Assembly: GCA_964466035.1 (NCBI GenBank)
Contig: CAYXLR010000027.1
Coordinates: 1 to 19,552, forward strand
Reading direction: 5' to 3'
Length of the DNA: 19,552 nucleotides
Source: JANQEA01 sp964466035
GTDB taxonomy: Bacteria > Bipolaricaulota > Bipolaricaulia > UBA7950 > UBA9294
This document shows positions 19,504 to 19,552 of the stretch, in pieces (positions within the stretch are counted from its first letter, which is position 1; each line of letters starts with the position of its first letter). The notes below the pieces were generated by a model. That model ran no database searches. It saw only the letters and a program-made list of their open reading frames with translations, and was not told the origin of the DNA. The translations under genes and the position numbers were made by a program.

Positions 19504-19552
19504 CGCTCTCCTTCGGGCCGCGGTCCTGCGCGTCGATTGTACCGATCCGCGG

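Noticed and set aside
1..19552. CRISPR arrays, tRNA or rRNA genes, transposases, phage genes or defence systems
   Set aside because: I saw no regularly spaced repeats, no tRNA T-loop in a cloverleaf context, no transposase motifs and no defence-gene families on either strand.

Overview
The window is GC-rich bacterial chromosomal DNA, densely packed with genes on both strands. It holds short divergent or convergent gaps, several ATGA stop/start overlaps, and no rRNA, tRNA, CRISPR array, phage or insertion-sequence gene that I can see. The ABC-transporter binding protein has a plain signal peptide with no lipobox. Two other exported products are long, beta-rich and of outer-membrane style. Both facts suggest a diderm. 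The style of these beta-rich proteins resembles Candidatus Bipolaricaulota (Acetothermia), but that is an impression, not a demonstrated placement.

Layout. 1-3748: tail of an ornithine cyclodeaminase-family gene, a membrane protein with two DUF4389 repeats, a flavin/FMN split-barrel protein (minus), a GNAT/YoaP-like protein and a nucleoside phosphorylase. 3745-4342: a decayed acetyltransferase remnant, a structured intergenic stretch, then the promoter and long leader of a cold-shock gene. 4343-5927: csp copy 1, oligoribonuclease, and an unknown minus-strand gene. 5930-7540: divergent strong promoters, a small unknown gene with an operator-like palindrome, a lipoprotein, and an orphan open frame. 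7535-10893: beta-rich exported protein, csp copy 2 with the same leader as copy 1, a HAD phosphatase, and a second beta-rich exported protein. 10918-14277 (minus): four coupled genes, PadR regulator, binding protein, permease and ATPase, of an iron-chelate/corrinoid-type importer. 14341-17208: a ferredoxin-like remnant, then (minus) metallophosphoesterase, membrane thioredoxin-like protein and patatin-like lipase, followed by a plus-strand polyamine-type acetyltransferase. 17221-19503 (minus): a peptidase cluster, DmpA-type then DppA-type aminopeptidase, with a collapsed methyltransferase pseudogene between them.

The most interesting signals are regulatory. Two dispersed csp genes carry matching promoters and leaders of about 105 nt. 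In both, a CUCC element can pair either with an upstream GGAG or with the ribosome binding site, which suggests a conserved RNA switch. The PadR operon begins with a perfect palindrome covering its own start codon and predicted transcription start, which suggests a leaderless, autoregulated transcript. The small gene at 6111 has a palindrome at its start site and a leader able to mask its ribosome binding site. Gene decay is also prominent: the acetyltransferase, methyltransferase and ferredoxin-like pieces each keep only part of a recognisable protein. No large undescribed multi-gene system is evident.
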